Source of the DNA: Amycolatopsis solani
GTDB lineage: Bacteria; Actinomycetota; Actinomycetes; Mycobacteriales; Pseudonocardiaceae
Reading direction: 5' to 3'
Assembly: GCF_033441515.1 (NCBI RefSeq)
Contig: NZ_JAWQJT010000001.1
Location: forward strand, 2,356,001-2,420,000
DNA length: 64,000 nucleotides
Both the position numbers and the translations under genes were made by a program. This document shows positions 37,478 through 45,486 of this stretch, one piece after another. Every line of letters starts with the position of its first letter. Position 1 is the stretch's first letter. The notes beneath the pieces are model-generated. The model made no database searches, was not told the origin of the DNA, and was given only the letters and a program-made list of their open reading frames with translations.

Positions 37478-38633
37478 GCACGACCGGACCGCCGAGGTCG
37501 TCGTCGTCGGGCTGGGGGTGGTCGGCGCGGCCACGCTGTGGCGGCTGGCCGCCCGCGGCGTCGACGTCGTCGGCGTGGAACAGTTCACGGTCGGGCACCC
37601 GTGGGGGTCCTCGCACGGCTCGACCCGGATGTTCCGGACGACCTGCCTCGAGCACCCGGGTCTCGTCCCGCTGGCGCGGTTGTCCCGCCGGCTGTGGCGG
37701 GAGCTGGAATCGGAAGCGGGCCGGCCGTTGCTGGACGAGACGGGCGGGCTGCTGATCGGCCCGCCCGGCTGCCACCTGGTCGCCGGCACGCTGGAGGCGG
37801 CGCGGGTCCACGACGTGGCGGTCGAAGTGCTGGCCGCGCCGGCCATCGAGCGCCGCTTCCCGGAGCACGGCGGTGTACCGGCGGACCACATCGCGGTCCT
37901 GGATTCCACCGCCGGGGTGCTCCGCGCCGAGGACGCCGTCCGCGCCGCCGCCGGTGCGGCCGAGCGAGCCGGTGCCGAGGTGCGGACCGGAGCCGCGGTG
38001 ACCGGCATCGAGCTGGTCGACGGGGGTGTGGTCGTCACGACCGGTACCGGGACGATCCGCGCCCGGCAAGCCGTCGTGACGGCCGGACCGTGGCTGCCGC
38101 GGCTCGTCCCGGGGCTGCCGCTGACCGTGGTGCGGACCCCGATGACGTGGTTCCGGCCCGTCGGCGGCGCCGGCCGGTTCGGCGCCCGGGAGTTCCCCAT
38201 CTTCCTGCGTGACCTGGGCGGGGCGGGCATCGTGTACGGCCACGGCACCCGGGACGGCGGCTTGGTCAAGTTCGCGCTCGAGTACGACGACGACGCCGCG
38301 GTGTTCCGGGAAACGTCGGCAAGCGACTGCGACCGGCGGATCGCGGAGCAGGACTGGAAGCGGATCGAAGCCATCGCGCGCTGGGCGGCACCGGGGCTGG
38401 CGCTCGAGCCCGCCGAAACGACCGTGTGCATGTACACGCTGACCCCCGACCGCCAGTTCCTCGTCGGACGGCCGCACGGCGACCCGCGGCTGGTGCTCGG
38501 CGGCGGGGACAGCGGGCACGCGTTCAAGCACGCACCCGGGCTGGGCGAGGTGCTCGCGGACACCGTCCTCGGCCGGCCACCGGCGGTGGCGCTGGACTTC
38601 GCCGACCCCGACCGATTCCACGGAGCGTTCTGA
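37470..38633 (+). CDS. Covalent-FAD amine oxidase (sarcosine oxidase/NikD-like)
   Basis: 387 residues of the MSOX/MTOX family. The dinucleotide motif is GLGVVGAA, followed by SSHGSTRMFR near the flavin. LVKFALEYD carries the Lys at the O2-activating place, Cys320 (VCMYTLTPD) is at the site of covalent FAD attachment (Cys315 in MSOX, Cys321 in NikD), and GHAFKHAPGLGE closes the fold. Members oxidise secondary amines; NikD turns piperideine-2-carboxylate into picolinate. Beside an aryl-AMP ligase and an aminotransferase, a picolinate-type role is the best guess, though general sequence is as close to N-methylamino-acid and pipecolate oxidases. Confidence 0.88.
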   Translation: MAEHDRTAEVVVVGLGVVGAATLWRLAARGVDVVGVEQFTVGHPWGSSHGSTRMFRTTCLEHPGLVPLARLSRRLWRELESEAGRPLLDETGGLLIGPPGCHLVAGTLEAARVHDVAVEVLAAPAIERRFPEHGGVPADHIAVLDSTAGVLRAEDAVRAAAGAAERAGAEVRTGAAVTGIELVDGGVVVTTGTGTIRARQAVVTAGPWLPRLVPGLPLTVVRTPMTWFRPVGGAGRFGAREFPIFLRDLGGAGIVYGHGTRDGGLVKFALEYDDDAAVFRETSASDCDRRIAEQDWKRIEAIARWAAPGLALEPAETTVCMYTLTPDRQFLVGRPHGDPRLVLGGGDSGHAFKHAPGLGEVLADTVLGRPPAVALDFADPDRFHGAF

Positions 38634-38640
38634 GGCGGGC

Positions 38641-40329
38641 ATGACCGACGAAAACCACTGGACCATCGAAGAAACCCTGCCGGTGACCCCCGGGGTCCTC
38701 GCGGAGCTGTACGCCCAGGTCCTCGGGCTCGACGACGTCGGGACCGACGACAGCTTCTTCGACCTCGGCGGGGACGACGTGTCGTCGCTGCAGCTGGTCA
38801 GGCGCGCCCGGGCGGTCGGCGTGCTGATCCAGCCGGACGACGTGGCCTGGCACGAGACCCCGGCCGAGCTGGCGCCGGTCGCCCGCCAGGGCGGGGCCTC
38901 GGCCGACCCGCTCGACGACGTCGGGGTGGGTGCGGTCGCCGTCACCCCGATCATCGAGGCGTTCCACGCCCACGGCGGGCTGGTCGACCGGTTCTTCCAG
39001 GCCATGCTGATCGCCACGCCGGCCGGGCTGGACCTGGCCGGGGTGTCCAGGCTGCTGCAGGCGGTGGTCGACCACCACGACGTGCTCCGCCTGCGCGTGG
39101 CGTCCGGCGGCGACGGCGGCCTGGCGCTGACGGTGCGGCCGGTCGGCTCCGTTCCGGTGGCGCGGTACCTCGAGCACGTCGACTGCCGCGGGCTTTCCGG
39201 CGAACAGGCCGAGGCCACGATCGCGGCCGGATACGAAGCCGCCGGTGACCGGCTCGGGCTCACCGCGGACTCGCTGCTGCAGCCGGTCTGGTTCGACCAC
39301 GGGCCGGACCGGCCGGGAACGCTGCTGGTGCTGATCCACCACGTCGTGGTCGACGGCGTGTCGTGGCGGATCCTGCTGCAGGACCTCGCGGCGGGCTGGG
39401 CCGCGATCAGCGCCGGCGAACCGATCGGCCTGCCGGCCACCGGGACGTCGTTCCGGCGCTGGTCCCTGCTGCTGGCCGCGCAGGCCCACGCCCCGGCGCG
39501 GGCGGCGGAACTGCCGGTGTGGCAAGGGATCCTGGCGCCGGCCGAGCCGCTGGTGTGCGGGGACCTCGACCCGGAGAAGGACATCTACGCCACCGCCGCC
39601 AAGGTCTCGAAGCGCCTGCCGGTGGCGCAGACCGTCCCGCTGCTGGGGACGGTCCCGTCGGCGCTCGGCGCCGGGATCCAGGACGTGCTGCTGGCCGCGT
39701 TCGCGTTCGCGGCGGCGCGGTGGGCGCGTGCGCGCGGGCGGGCGGCCGGACCCCTCGTGGTCGACGTCGAAGGGCACGGGCGCGACGAATCCGTGGCGCC
39801 GGGTGTCGACCTGTCCCGCACGCTGGGCTGGTTCACCAGCATGTACCCGGTCCGCCTCGACCCGGACGCGGTGGCTTGGGACGATCTGCTCGCGGGTGGG
39901 GCCGCGGCCCGCCGGGGCGTCGAGCGGATCAAGGAAAACCTGCGTGCCGTCCCCGGCGGCCTCGGGTTCGGACTGCTGCGCCACCTCAACGCGCGGACGC
40001 GCGCGCGGCTGGAGCCGGCGGTCCGGCCGGACGCCGGGTTCAACTACCTGGGCCGGGTGGCCTCCTCCACCGGCGACAGCCCGTGGACCCCGCGGCCCGG
40101 GCCTGGGGAAGGCGGCGGTTTCCTCGGCGGCGGCCAGGCCGACATGCCGCTGCTGCACGTGCTCGACCTCAACGCGATCACCTACGACACGGCCGACGGC
40201 CCGCAGCTGGTGGCGAACTGGACGTTCGCCGGACGGCACCTGACCGAGCACGAGGTCGGCGAGCTGGCGGACCTGTGGTTCGCCGCGCTGGCCGCGATCG
40301 CCACCGTCGCCGGGCACGGCCGAGGATGA
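38641..40329 (+). CDS. Stand-alone NRPS T-E protein with non-canonical carrier
   Basis: 562 residues: a carrier-like domain (~15-85) and an epimerase domain (~100-555). The epimerase motifs are intact: HHVVVDGVSW (His233), EGHGRDE, LGWFTSMYPV and FNYLGR. The carrier motif reads DLGGDDVSSLQ, so the phosphopantetheine Ser of GGDS is replaced by Asp46 (codon GAC 38776-38778). Unless a neighbouring Ser can be used, this carrier cannot hold a substrate, and the epimerase would have to act in trans on T domains of the other synthetases. It is preceded by seven bases after the oxidase and overlaps the next gene by four. Confidence 0.9.
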   Translation: MTDENHWTIEETLPVTPGVLAELYAQVLGLDDVGTDDSFFDLGGDDVSSLQLVRRARAVGVLIQPDDVAWHETPAELAPVARQGGASADPLDDVGVGAVAVTPIIEAFHAHGGLVDRFFQAMLIATPAGLDLAGVSRLLQAVVDHHDVLRLRVASGGDGGLALTVRPVGSVPVARYLEHVDCRGLSGEQAEATIAAGYEAAGDRLGLTADSLLQPVWFDHGPDRPGTLLVLIHHVVVDGVSWRILLQDLAAGWAAISAGEPIGLPATGTSFRRWSLLLAAQAHAPARAAELPVWQGILAPAEPLVCGDLDPEKDIYATAAKVSKRLPVAQTVPLLGTVPSALGAGIQDVLLAAFAFAAARWARARGRAAGPLVVDVEGHGRDESVAPGVDLSRTLGWFTSMYPVRLDPDAVAWDDLLAGGAAARRGVERIKENLRAVPGGLGFGLLRHLNARTRARLEPAVRPDAGFNYLGRVASSTGDSPWTPRPGPGEGGGFLGGGQADMPLLHVLDLNAITYDTADGPQLVANWTFAGRHLTEHEVGELADLWFAALAAIATVAGHGRG

Positions 40330-41804
40330 GCCCGACGCTCCTGCGCGGCGGCCGGGTGATCGACCCGGCCGGCGGGTTCGACGGCGTCACCGACGTCCTG
40401 CTGACCGGTGACCGGGTCACCGCGGTCGGCCCGCACCCGGCGCCGGAACCGGGGACCACGCTCGTCGACGTCGCCGGGCTGGTGGTCGGGCCGGGGTTCG
40501 TGGACCTGCACAGCCACGCGCAGTCGATCGCCGGGCTGCGGCTGCGGGCGATGGACGGGGTCACGACGGCTTTGGAGCTGGAGGCCGGGCTGATGCCGCT
40601 CGGGCGCGCGTACGCCGAGGCGGCCGCGGCCGGGCGGCCGGTGCACTACGGCTTCTCCGCTTCCTGGGGTGCGGCCCGGGCCCGCGTGCTCGCCGGCGTC
40701 GAGCCCGACGCGCGGGTCCAGACCACCATGGCGGCGCTGGGCGATCCGCGGTGGCAACGGTCTTCGTCCCCGCCGGAGCTGGCCGCCTGGCTGTCCCTTC
40801 TGGACGGCGAGCTGGCCGCCGGGGCACTGGGCATCGGCGTGCTGATGGGATACGCGCCCTACTCCGCGCCGCCGGAGTTCCTCGCCGTCGCGCGGCTCGC
40901 CGCGGCCGCCGGGGTGCCGGTCTATACACACGTGCGCGAGCTGGCCGAGGTCGATGCGGCCATCCCGGTCGACGGGGCGGCGGAGCTCGCGCTGGCCGCG
41001 GCGGAAACGGGCGCCGCGATGCACCACTGCCACGTCAACAGCACGTCCGGGCGGCACCTCGAGCGGGTGCTGCGCACCCTGGACGAGGCACGCCGGGAAG
41101 GCTCGCGGGTAACCGTGGAGGCGTACCCGTACGGCGCGGGCAGCACGGCGGTCGGGGCCGCGTTCCTCGACCCGGAACGATTGCGGCTCAAGGGGCTCGG
41201 CCCGGCCAGCGTGGTCATGCTCGAATCCGGCGAACGCGTCGCGGACGAGGCCCGCCTGCGCGAGCTGCGGCGCGCCGACCCGGGCGCGGCGTGCGTCCTG
41301 GAGTTCCTGGACGAGCGGGTCGCCGCCGACCGGGCGCTGCTGCACGCGTCGCTGGCCTTCCCCGACGCCGTCGTCGCCAGCGACGCCATGCCGGTGACCT
41401 GGCCCGGCGGCGTGCGGGAGAGCACCGACTGGCCGTTGCCACCCGGCGGGTCCACCCACCCCCGCACCGCGGGGACGTTCGCCCGCGCGCTGCGGGTGAT
41501 GGTGCGCGAGACGGGCGCCTGGACGTGGCTGGAGGCCTTCCGCCGGTGTTCCCACCTGCCCGCGCGGATCCTCGACGACGTCGCGCCGGCGGCGCGGGGC
41601 AAGGGCTGGCTCGGTGCCGGCGCGGACGCCGACCTGGTGGTGCTCGACCCCGGCACGATCACCGACACCGCCACCCACGCCGATCCGACCCGGCCGTCGG
41701 CCGGGGTCCGGCACCTGTTCGTCGCCGGGGTCCCGGTGGTCGCGGACGGGGAGTTGCGCGCCGGCGCGCTGCCCGGGCGGGGAGTGCGAGGTGAGCCGCG
41801 ATGA
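40326..41804 (+). CDS. D-aminoacylase-type amidohydrolase
   Basis: 492 residues of the Amidohydro_3/D-aminoacylase group. Visible metal-site elements: VDLHSHAQS (HxH), TTALELEAGLMP (acidic ligand), HCHVNS, and SDAMP with the catalytic Asp. A composite beta domain at both ends includes GADADLVVLDPGTI. Typical members hydrolyse N-acyl-D-amino acids to the D-amino acid and a carboxylate. It is coupled to the T-E gene by ATGA, so it may process an N-acylated D-residue generated by epimerisation, as product maturation, editing or detoxification. It has no signal peptide. Confidence 0.82.
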   Translation: MSPTLLRGGRVIDPAGGFDGVTDVLLTGDRVTAVGPHPAPEPGTTLVDVAGLVVGPGFVDLHSHAQSIAGLRLRAMDGVTTALELEAGLMPLGRAYAEAAAAGRPVHYGFSASWGAARARVLAGVEPDARVQTTMAALGDPRWQRSSSPPELAAWLSLLDGELAAGALGIGVLMGYAPYSAPPEFLAVARLAAAAGVPVYTHVRELAEVDAAIPVDGAAELALAAAETGAAMHHCHVNSTSGRHLERVLRTLDEARREGSRVTVEAYPYGAGSTAVGAAFLDPERLRLKGLGPASVVMLESGERVADEARLRELRRADPGAACVLEFLDERVAADRALLHASLAFPDAVVASDAMPVTWPGGVRESTDWPLPPGGSTHPRTAGTFARALRVMVRETGAWTWLEAFRRCSHLPARILDDVAPAARGKGWLGAGADADLVVLDPGTITDTATHADPTRPSAGVRHLFVAGVPVVADGELRAGALPGRGVRGEPR

Positions 41805-41823
41805 CGGCGGAAAGGACGAGCCG

Positions 41824-42648
41824 ATGGCCGAACTGGTGACGGAGCCCCCGGAAGTGGCGGCGGCGGCCGCGGCCGGGGTGGTGGTCCGCGAACTGGCCGG
41901 CGTACCCGAGCTGACCGCCGTGTGCGCCCTCTTCCGGTCGATCTGGGGCGGCACGCTGGTCACCGCCGAGCTGCTGAAGGCGTTGGCGGCGGCCGGGAAC
42001 TACGTGGCCGGGGCGTTCGACGGGGATCGGCTGCTCGGCGGCTGCCTCGGGTTCTTCGGCCACCCGGCCAAGGGCAGCCTGCACAGCCACATCGCCGGGG
42101 TCGCCCGCGCCGGGTCCGGCCGGGGCGTCGGGTTCGCGCTCAAGCTGCACCAGCGCGCCTGGGCGCTGCGCGAGGGCGCCACCCGCGTCTCCTGGACGTT
42201 CGACCCGCTGGTGCGCCGCAACGCGCACTTCAACCTGGCCAAGCTGGCCGCCCGCCCGGTGCGCTACCTGCCCGACTTCTACGGCCCGATGGGCGACGCC
42301 ATCAACGGCTCCGGTGCCACGGACCGGCTGATGACCGTCTGGGACCTCACCAGCCCGGCGGTCGAAGCGGCGGTGCGCGGCCGGCTGTCCCTTGTGGACG
42401 ACGTGACCGGTGCGCCCGCGCTGTCCGTCGGCACGGACGGTGGCCCGGTGCCGGGCCCGGCCGACGCGCCGGTCGTACTGGTCGCGGTGCCACCCGACAT
42501 CGAGGCGGTGCGGGTGAGCGACCCCGGGCTGGGCCGCGTCTGGCGGATCGCGCTGCGGGAGGTGCTGCACGGCCTGATGACCGGCGGTGCCCGGGTCACC
42601 GGGTTCGACCGGGCCGGCCGGTACGTGGTGGCGAGGGAGTGGCCGTGA
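41824..42648 (+). CDS. COG3375 GNAT-like acyltransferase
   Basis: 274 residues. The pattern IWGGTLVTAELLKALAAAGNYVAGAF, LHSHIAGVARAGSGRGVGFALKLHQRAWAL and VSWTFDPLVRRNAHFNLAKLAARPVRYLPDFYG is that of COG3375 predicted acetyltransferases. In Geobacillus a member beside an N-succinylamino-acid racemase is a succinyl-CoA:D-amino-acid N-succinyltransferase. Here too the next gene is a racemase of that family, but broken, and a D-aminoacylase-type gene lies upstream. ATG 41824 follows AAAGGA; GTG 41791 is an alternative. Confidence 0.85.
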   Translation: MAELVTEPPEVAAAAAAGVVVRELAGVPELTAVCALFRSIWGGTLVTAELLKALAAAGNYVAGAFDGDRLLGGCLGFFGHPAKGSLHSHIAGVARAGSGRGVGFALKLHQRAWALREGATRVSWTFDPLVRRNAHFNLAKLAARPVRYLPDFYGPMGDAINGSGATDRLMTVWDLTSPAVEAAVRGRLSLVDDVTGAPALSVGTDGGPVPGPADAPVVLVAVPPDIEAVRVSDPGLGRVWRIALREVLHGLMTGGARVTGFDRAGRYVVAREWP

Positions 42649-43016
42649 AGCTCACCGGAGTGGAGATCCCGCGCGTGCGGATGCCTTTGGTGGCGCCGTT
42701 CCGGACAGGTCGACGCGAACACCGCGTACTCGCTGCCGGACGCGCCGCGGCTCGACCCGTTCGGCCTGCTGCTGCCGGAAAAGCCGCTGGACGAGGAGGA
42801 TCTGCACGGCCACGCCGAGCTGCCCCGGTATGTGCGCACCCCGATCTGCCCGGCGACACGTCGGCGTCCGGCCACTTCTACCGCACCGACATCACCGAGC
42901 CGTTCGTCCTCGACGACGGGTACCTGCCGGTGCCGCCGGGCCCGGGCCTCGGGGTCACGCCGATCCCCGACCGCCTGGCCGAGGTGACCGGCGCGAGAAC
43001 CTGGCTGGGCGCATGA
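42645..43016 (+). pseudogene. N-acylamino-acid racemase/MenC remnant with two internal deletions
   Basis: Three pieces of one enolase-superfamily gene remain. (i) N-terminus at 42645-~42706, KLTGVEIPRVRMPLVAPFRT, starting GTG in the GNAT stop. (ii) A middle piece at ~42706-42850, readable only in another frame: VDANTAYSLPDAPRLDPFGL and LLPEKPLDEEDLHGHAELPR. (iii) The C-terminus back in the first frame: LPGDTSASGHFYRTDITEPF to the TGA at 43014. A full gene is about 1.1 kb; only 372 bases remain, and the catalytic Lys pair and most metal ligands are missing. The second junction lies in CTGCCCGG, which matches both sides, suggesting short-homology deletion. Confidence 0.85.
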
Positions 43017-43086
43017 CCGCCCGGCCGGGCGGGCCCGTCCGGCGCTCCCGGCGACCTCGGTACCGCGGGGCGGGCACCCGGTGATG

Positions 43087-43126
43087 GCGTGCAGGAGCCG
43101 GACCACCCGAGCCGGCTCCTGCACGC
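43087..43126. terminator. Bidirectional hairpin terminator
   Basis: A perfect 15-base stem (GCGTGCAGGAGCCGG with CCGGCTCCTGCACGC) with a 10-base loop lies between the converging racemase remnant and the hydrolase gene. There is no T-run, as is common in high-GC actinomycetes. It probably marks the right end of the NRPS-locus transcript. Confidence 0.75.
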
Positions 43127-43134
43127 CCGCGAGC

Positions 43135-44109
43135 TCAGAACGACTCGAGCCAGGCGGCCACCACGCCGAAGTACGCCGGGGCGTTCGGGGCGTAGTCGAT
43201 CGCGTGGCCGTAGCCGTCGAGGATGTACGTCTGGAGGGGGCCGCCGAAGAACGGGGCTTCCGATGCGCGCAACGCTTCCGGGGACGAGCAGTCGCTGCCC
43301 AGGGTGCCGCAGAAGTGCGGGTCGTCGCCCACCACCAGCAGGACCGGGACGGTGATCTGCTGGGACGCCGGGGTCACCACCGTGGTCAACGTCAGGCTGT
43401 CCACCGCTTCCGTCGCCGCGAAGACGTCCTTTGTGGACTCGTCGTACGCGATCGCGGCCTCGTCCAGCGGGCCCGGGGTGTGGAAGGCCGTGTAGCGGGT
43501 GCCCGGGCTCGTGGTCAGGTAGCCCGCGTCGCGGCCGGGGACGGCCGGATCGAAGGGCGCCGGGATCATAGTGGCGAGCACCGGGATCACCGTGATCAGG
43601 TTCATCCGGTGGGTCATCCCCGTCACCAGCACGCCGTCGACGTCGTGGTAGCGGCCGGCCTCGATCATGGCCATCGCCGAGCCGATCGAGTGGCCGCCGA
43701 CGATCACCTTCGCGAAGCGGGCACGGACCGACTGGATCACCTGGTGGGCCGCCGTGGCTTGGACCGAGGCGCTCAGCAACGTGCTTAGCGGCTTCGAACT
43801 CGCTCCCGTTCCCAGGCGGTCCAGCGCCAGGGTCGCGACGCCCGCGTTGTTCACGGCCAGGCGGAACGACCGGGTCTGCGGGGTGTAGCCGATGTCCCAA
43901 TAGGACGCGTTGTACGTGCCGCCGGGGATCAGGACCACCACGGTCCGCGCGCCCGCCGGGGCGCACAGGCGGCCGTGCACCGTCTGGGGGAGCAGGGCCA
44001 CCGTGACCGGGACGTTGAGGTCCTCGCACGTCGTCGTGGCCGCCCGTGCGGGGGCCGGTAACAGGGTCAGCAACAGGAAAACCGCAGCACAAACACGTAG
44101 GCGGAGCAC
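43135..44109 (-). CDS. Secreted alpha/beta-hydrolase
   Basis: 324 residues with a Sec signal peptide (VCAAVFLLLTLLPAPARA, cleavage likely after ARA near residue 23). The mature part is an alpha/beta-hydrolase: oxyanion region LIPGGTYNASYWD, nucleophile GHSIGS, acid in VGDDPHFCG and His in GYGHAID. Two Cys pairs (CEDLNV/RLCAP and FCGTLGSDC) suggest extracellular disulphides. The substrate is unknown; lipase or esterase activity is a guess. It shares a strand with the P450 gene 18 bases upstream and may be in its operon. Confidence 0.85.
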   Translation of the reverse strand: MLRLRVCAAVFLLLTLLPAPARAATTTCEDLNVPVTVALLPQTVHGRLCAPAGARTVVVLIPGGTYNASYWDIGYTPQTRSFRLAVNNAGVATLALDRLGTGASSKPLSTLLSASVQATAAHQVIQSVRARFAKVIVGGHSIGSAMAMIEAGRYHDVDGVLVTGMTHRMNLITVIPVLATMIPAPFDPAVPGRDAGYLTTSPGTRYTAFHTPGPLDEAAIAYDESTKDVFAATEAVDSLTLTTVVTPASQQITVPVLLVVGDDPHFCGTLGSDCSSPEALRASEAPFFGGPLQTYILDGYGHAIDYAPNAPAYFGVVAAWLESF

Positions 44110-44127
44110 GGGGGGTACGACCTCCAG

Positions 44128-45429
44128 CTAGCGACGGGGGACAGCCGTCATCGGCAGGCTGTCCGGGTAGGCGGCCGAGGTGAACTTCACGCGTACCGGG
44201 TGGTCCGGGAGCGGGACCAGCCGCCAGCGCGCGGCCACCGTGGCCACCGTGATGACGATTTCGTTCTGGGCGAAGCGGTTTCCGATGCACTGCCGGTTGC
44301 CCGCGCCGAACGGGATGAACGCGCCCTTCGGCAGCTCGGCGGCGCGCTCCGGGGTCCAGCGGCCGGGATCGAACCGGGCCGGGTCGGGGAACGACGCGGG
44401 GTCGTGGTGCAGGGCGTGCGGGCTGACGATCACTTCGGCGCCGGCCGGGAGCCGGACGCCGCCGAGGTCGACTTCCTCGAGGGTGCGGCGCATCAGCATC
44501 CACAGCGGGTACACGCGCAGCACCTCGTCGACCACTTGGCGGACGTAGCCCAGCCGCCCGAGGTTCTCGGCCGTGACCGGGCGGCCGCCGAGCACTTCGT
44601 CGATCTCGGCGTGCACGCGTGCCTCCACTTCGCGGTGCCTGCCGAGCTCGTGGAACGTCCAGGACAGCGCCAGCGCGGTCGTTTCGATGCCCGCGGTGAG
44701 CAGGGTGAGCACCTCGTCCCGCGCCTGCTCGTCGGTCATGCCGGCCAGCAGCAACGTCGAGAGCAGGTCGCCGTGGTCGGTGCCCTCGGCCCGCCATTCG
44801 CGGATCACCGCCAGCACGATCGCCCGCATCCGGGTGATCGCCTCGTCGAACCGCCGGTTACCGGGCACCGGCAGCTTTTCGACGAACTTCGGTGACAACG
44901 CGCGAATCATTCCCTGCTGGATGATCAGGTAAATGGATCTCCGCGCTTCGGCGATCGCCTCTTTTCCCAGTTCCGTGGAGAACAGCGCCTCGCCGACGAT
45001 CGTCACCGCGAGGCGCTGCATGTCCTCGTCGACCGGCCGCACCTCGCCGGCCCGCCAGGAATCGGCCAGCGCGGCCGCCGCGTTCCGCATGATCTCCGCG
45101 TAAGCGATCAAGCGGTCGCGGTGGAACGCCGGTTGCATCAACCGCCGCTGGTGCCGGTGGAAGTCGCCGTTCGAAAGCACCAAGCCGTTTCCGACGAACG
45201 GCCGGAACTTGTCGAACATGGCGCCCTTGCGGAACTTCGGACCCGCGGTGACCAGCACTTCGTGCGCCAGCCGCGGGCTCGTGACGAAGTAGGTGGGTGC
45301 CGGGCCCAGGTACAGCTTCACGATCTCGCCGTGGTCGTGCAATGAACTGGTGAACGCGAAGCGTTGCCTCAGCAGTGCCGGAGTGTGCCCGAGAAAAGGC
45401 CACCGGCCCGGTGCGACCGGGGCGGTCAT
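44128..45429 (-). CDS. Cytochrome P450
   Basis: 433 residues with the proline-rich start PGRWPFLGHTPALL, I-helix LLTAGIETTALALSW (lacking the usual Gly-x-Asp/Glu-Thr only in detail), ExxR in DEVLRVYP, PERF-like DPARFDPGRW, and heme loop FGAGNRQCIGNRF with axial Cys381. It is closest in style to the actinomycete P450s annotated as pentalenene oxygenases, which are relatives of class CYP4/CYP102. No ferredoxin gene is adjacent. ATG 45429 has ACGAGGAG upstream. It lies outside the terminator at 43087, so membership in the NRPS locus is doubtful. Confidence 0.93.
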   Translation of the reverse strand: MTAPVAPGRWPFLGHTPALLRQRFAFTSSLHDHGEIVKLYLGPAPTYFVTSPRLAHEVLVTAGPKFRKGAMFDKFRPFVGNGLVLSNGDFHRHQRRLMQPAFHRDRLIAYAEIMRNAAAALADSWRAGEVRPVDEDMQRLAVTIVGEALFSTELGKEAIAEARRSIYLIIQQGMIRALSPKFVEKLPVPGNRRFDEAITRMRAIVLAVIREWRAEGTDHGDLLSTLLLAGMTDEQARDEVLTLLTAGIETTALALSWTFHELGRHREVEARVHAEIDEVLGGRPVTAENLGRLGYVRQVVDEVLRVYPLWMLMRRTLEEVDLGGVRLPAGAEVIVSPHALHHDPASFPDPARFDPGRWTPERAAELPKGAFIPFGAGNRQCIGNRFAQNEIVITVATVAARWRLVPLPDHPVRVKFTSAAYPDSLPMTAVPRR

Positions 45430-45473
45430 GTGGACTCCTCGTTGCGCCATTGTGTGGAATTCCCAAGGAGACG

Positions 45474-45486
45474 GCCTACGGTAGGC
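45474..45486. promoter_or_regulatory. Palindrome between P450 and methyltransferase genes
   Basis: GCCTACGGTAGGC is a perfect 6-base inverted repeat around a single G. It lies 45 bases upstream of the P450 start in a 178-base divergent gap, and GTGCG-CTCA-CGCAC lies further on. Either could be an operator for the divergent pair; no regulator gene is adjacent. Confidence 0.35.

Noticed and set aside
38641..38900. Treating the carrier domain of the T-E protein as the missing aryl carrier
   Set aside because: It lacks the modifiable Ser (GGDD) and has the form that goes with epimerase domains, not an ArCP.
43087..43126. CRISPR or mobile-element end repeats
   Set aside because: It is a single hairpin between converging genes; no repeated spacers, transposase gene or terminal inverted repeats were seen anywhere in the window.
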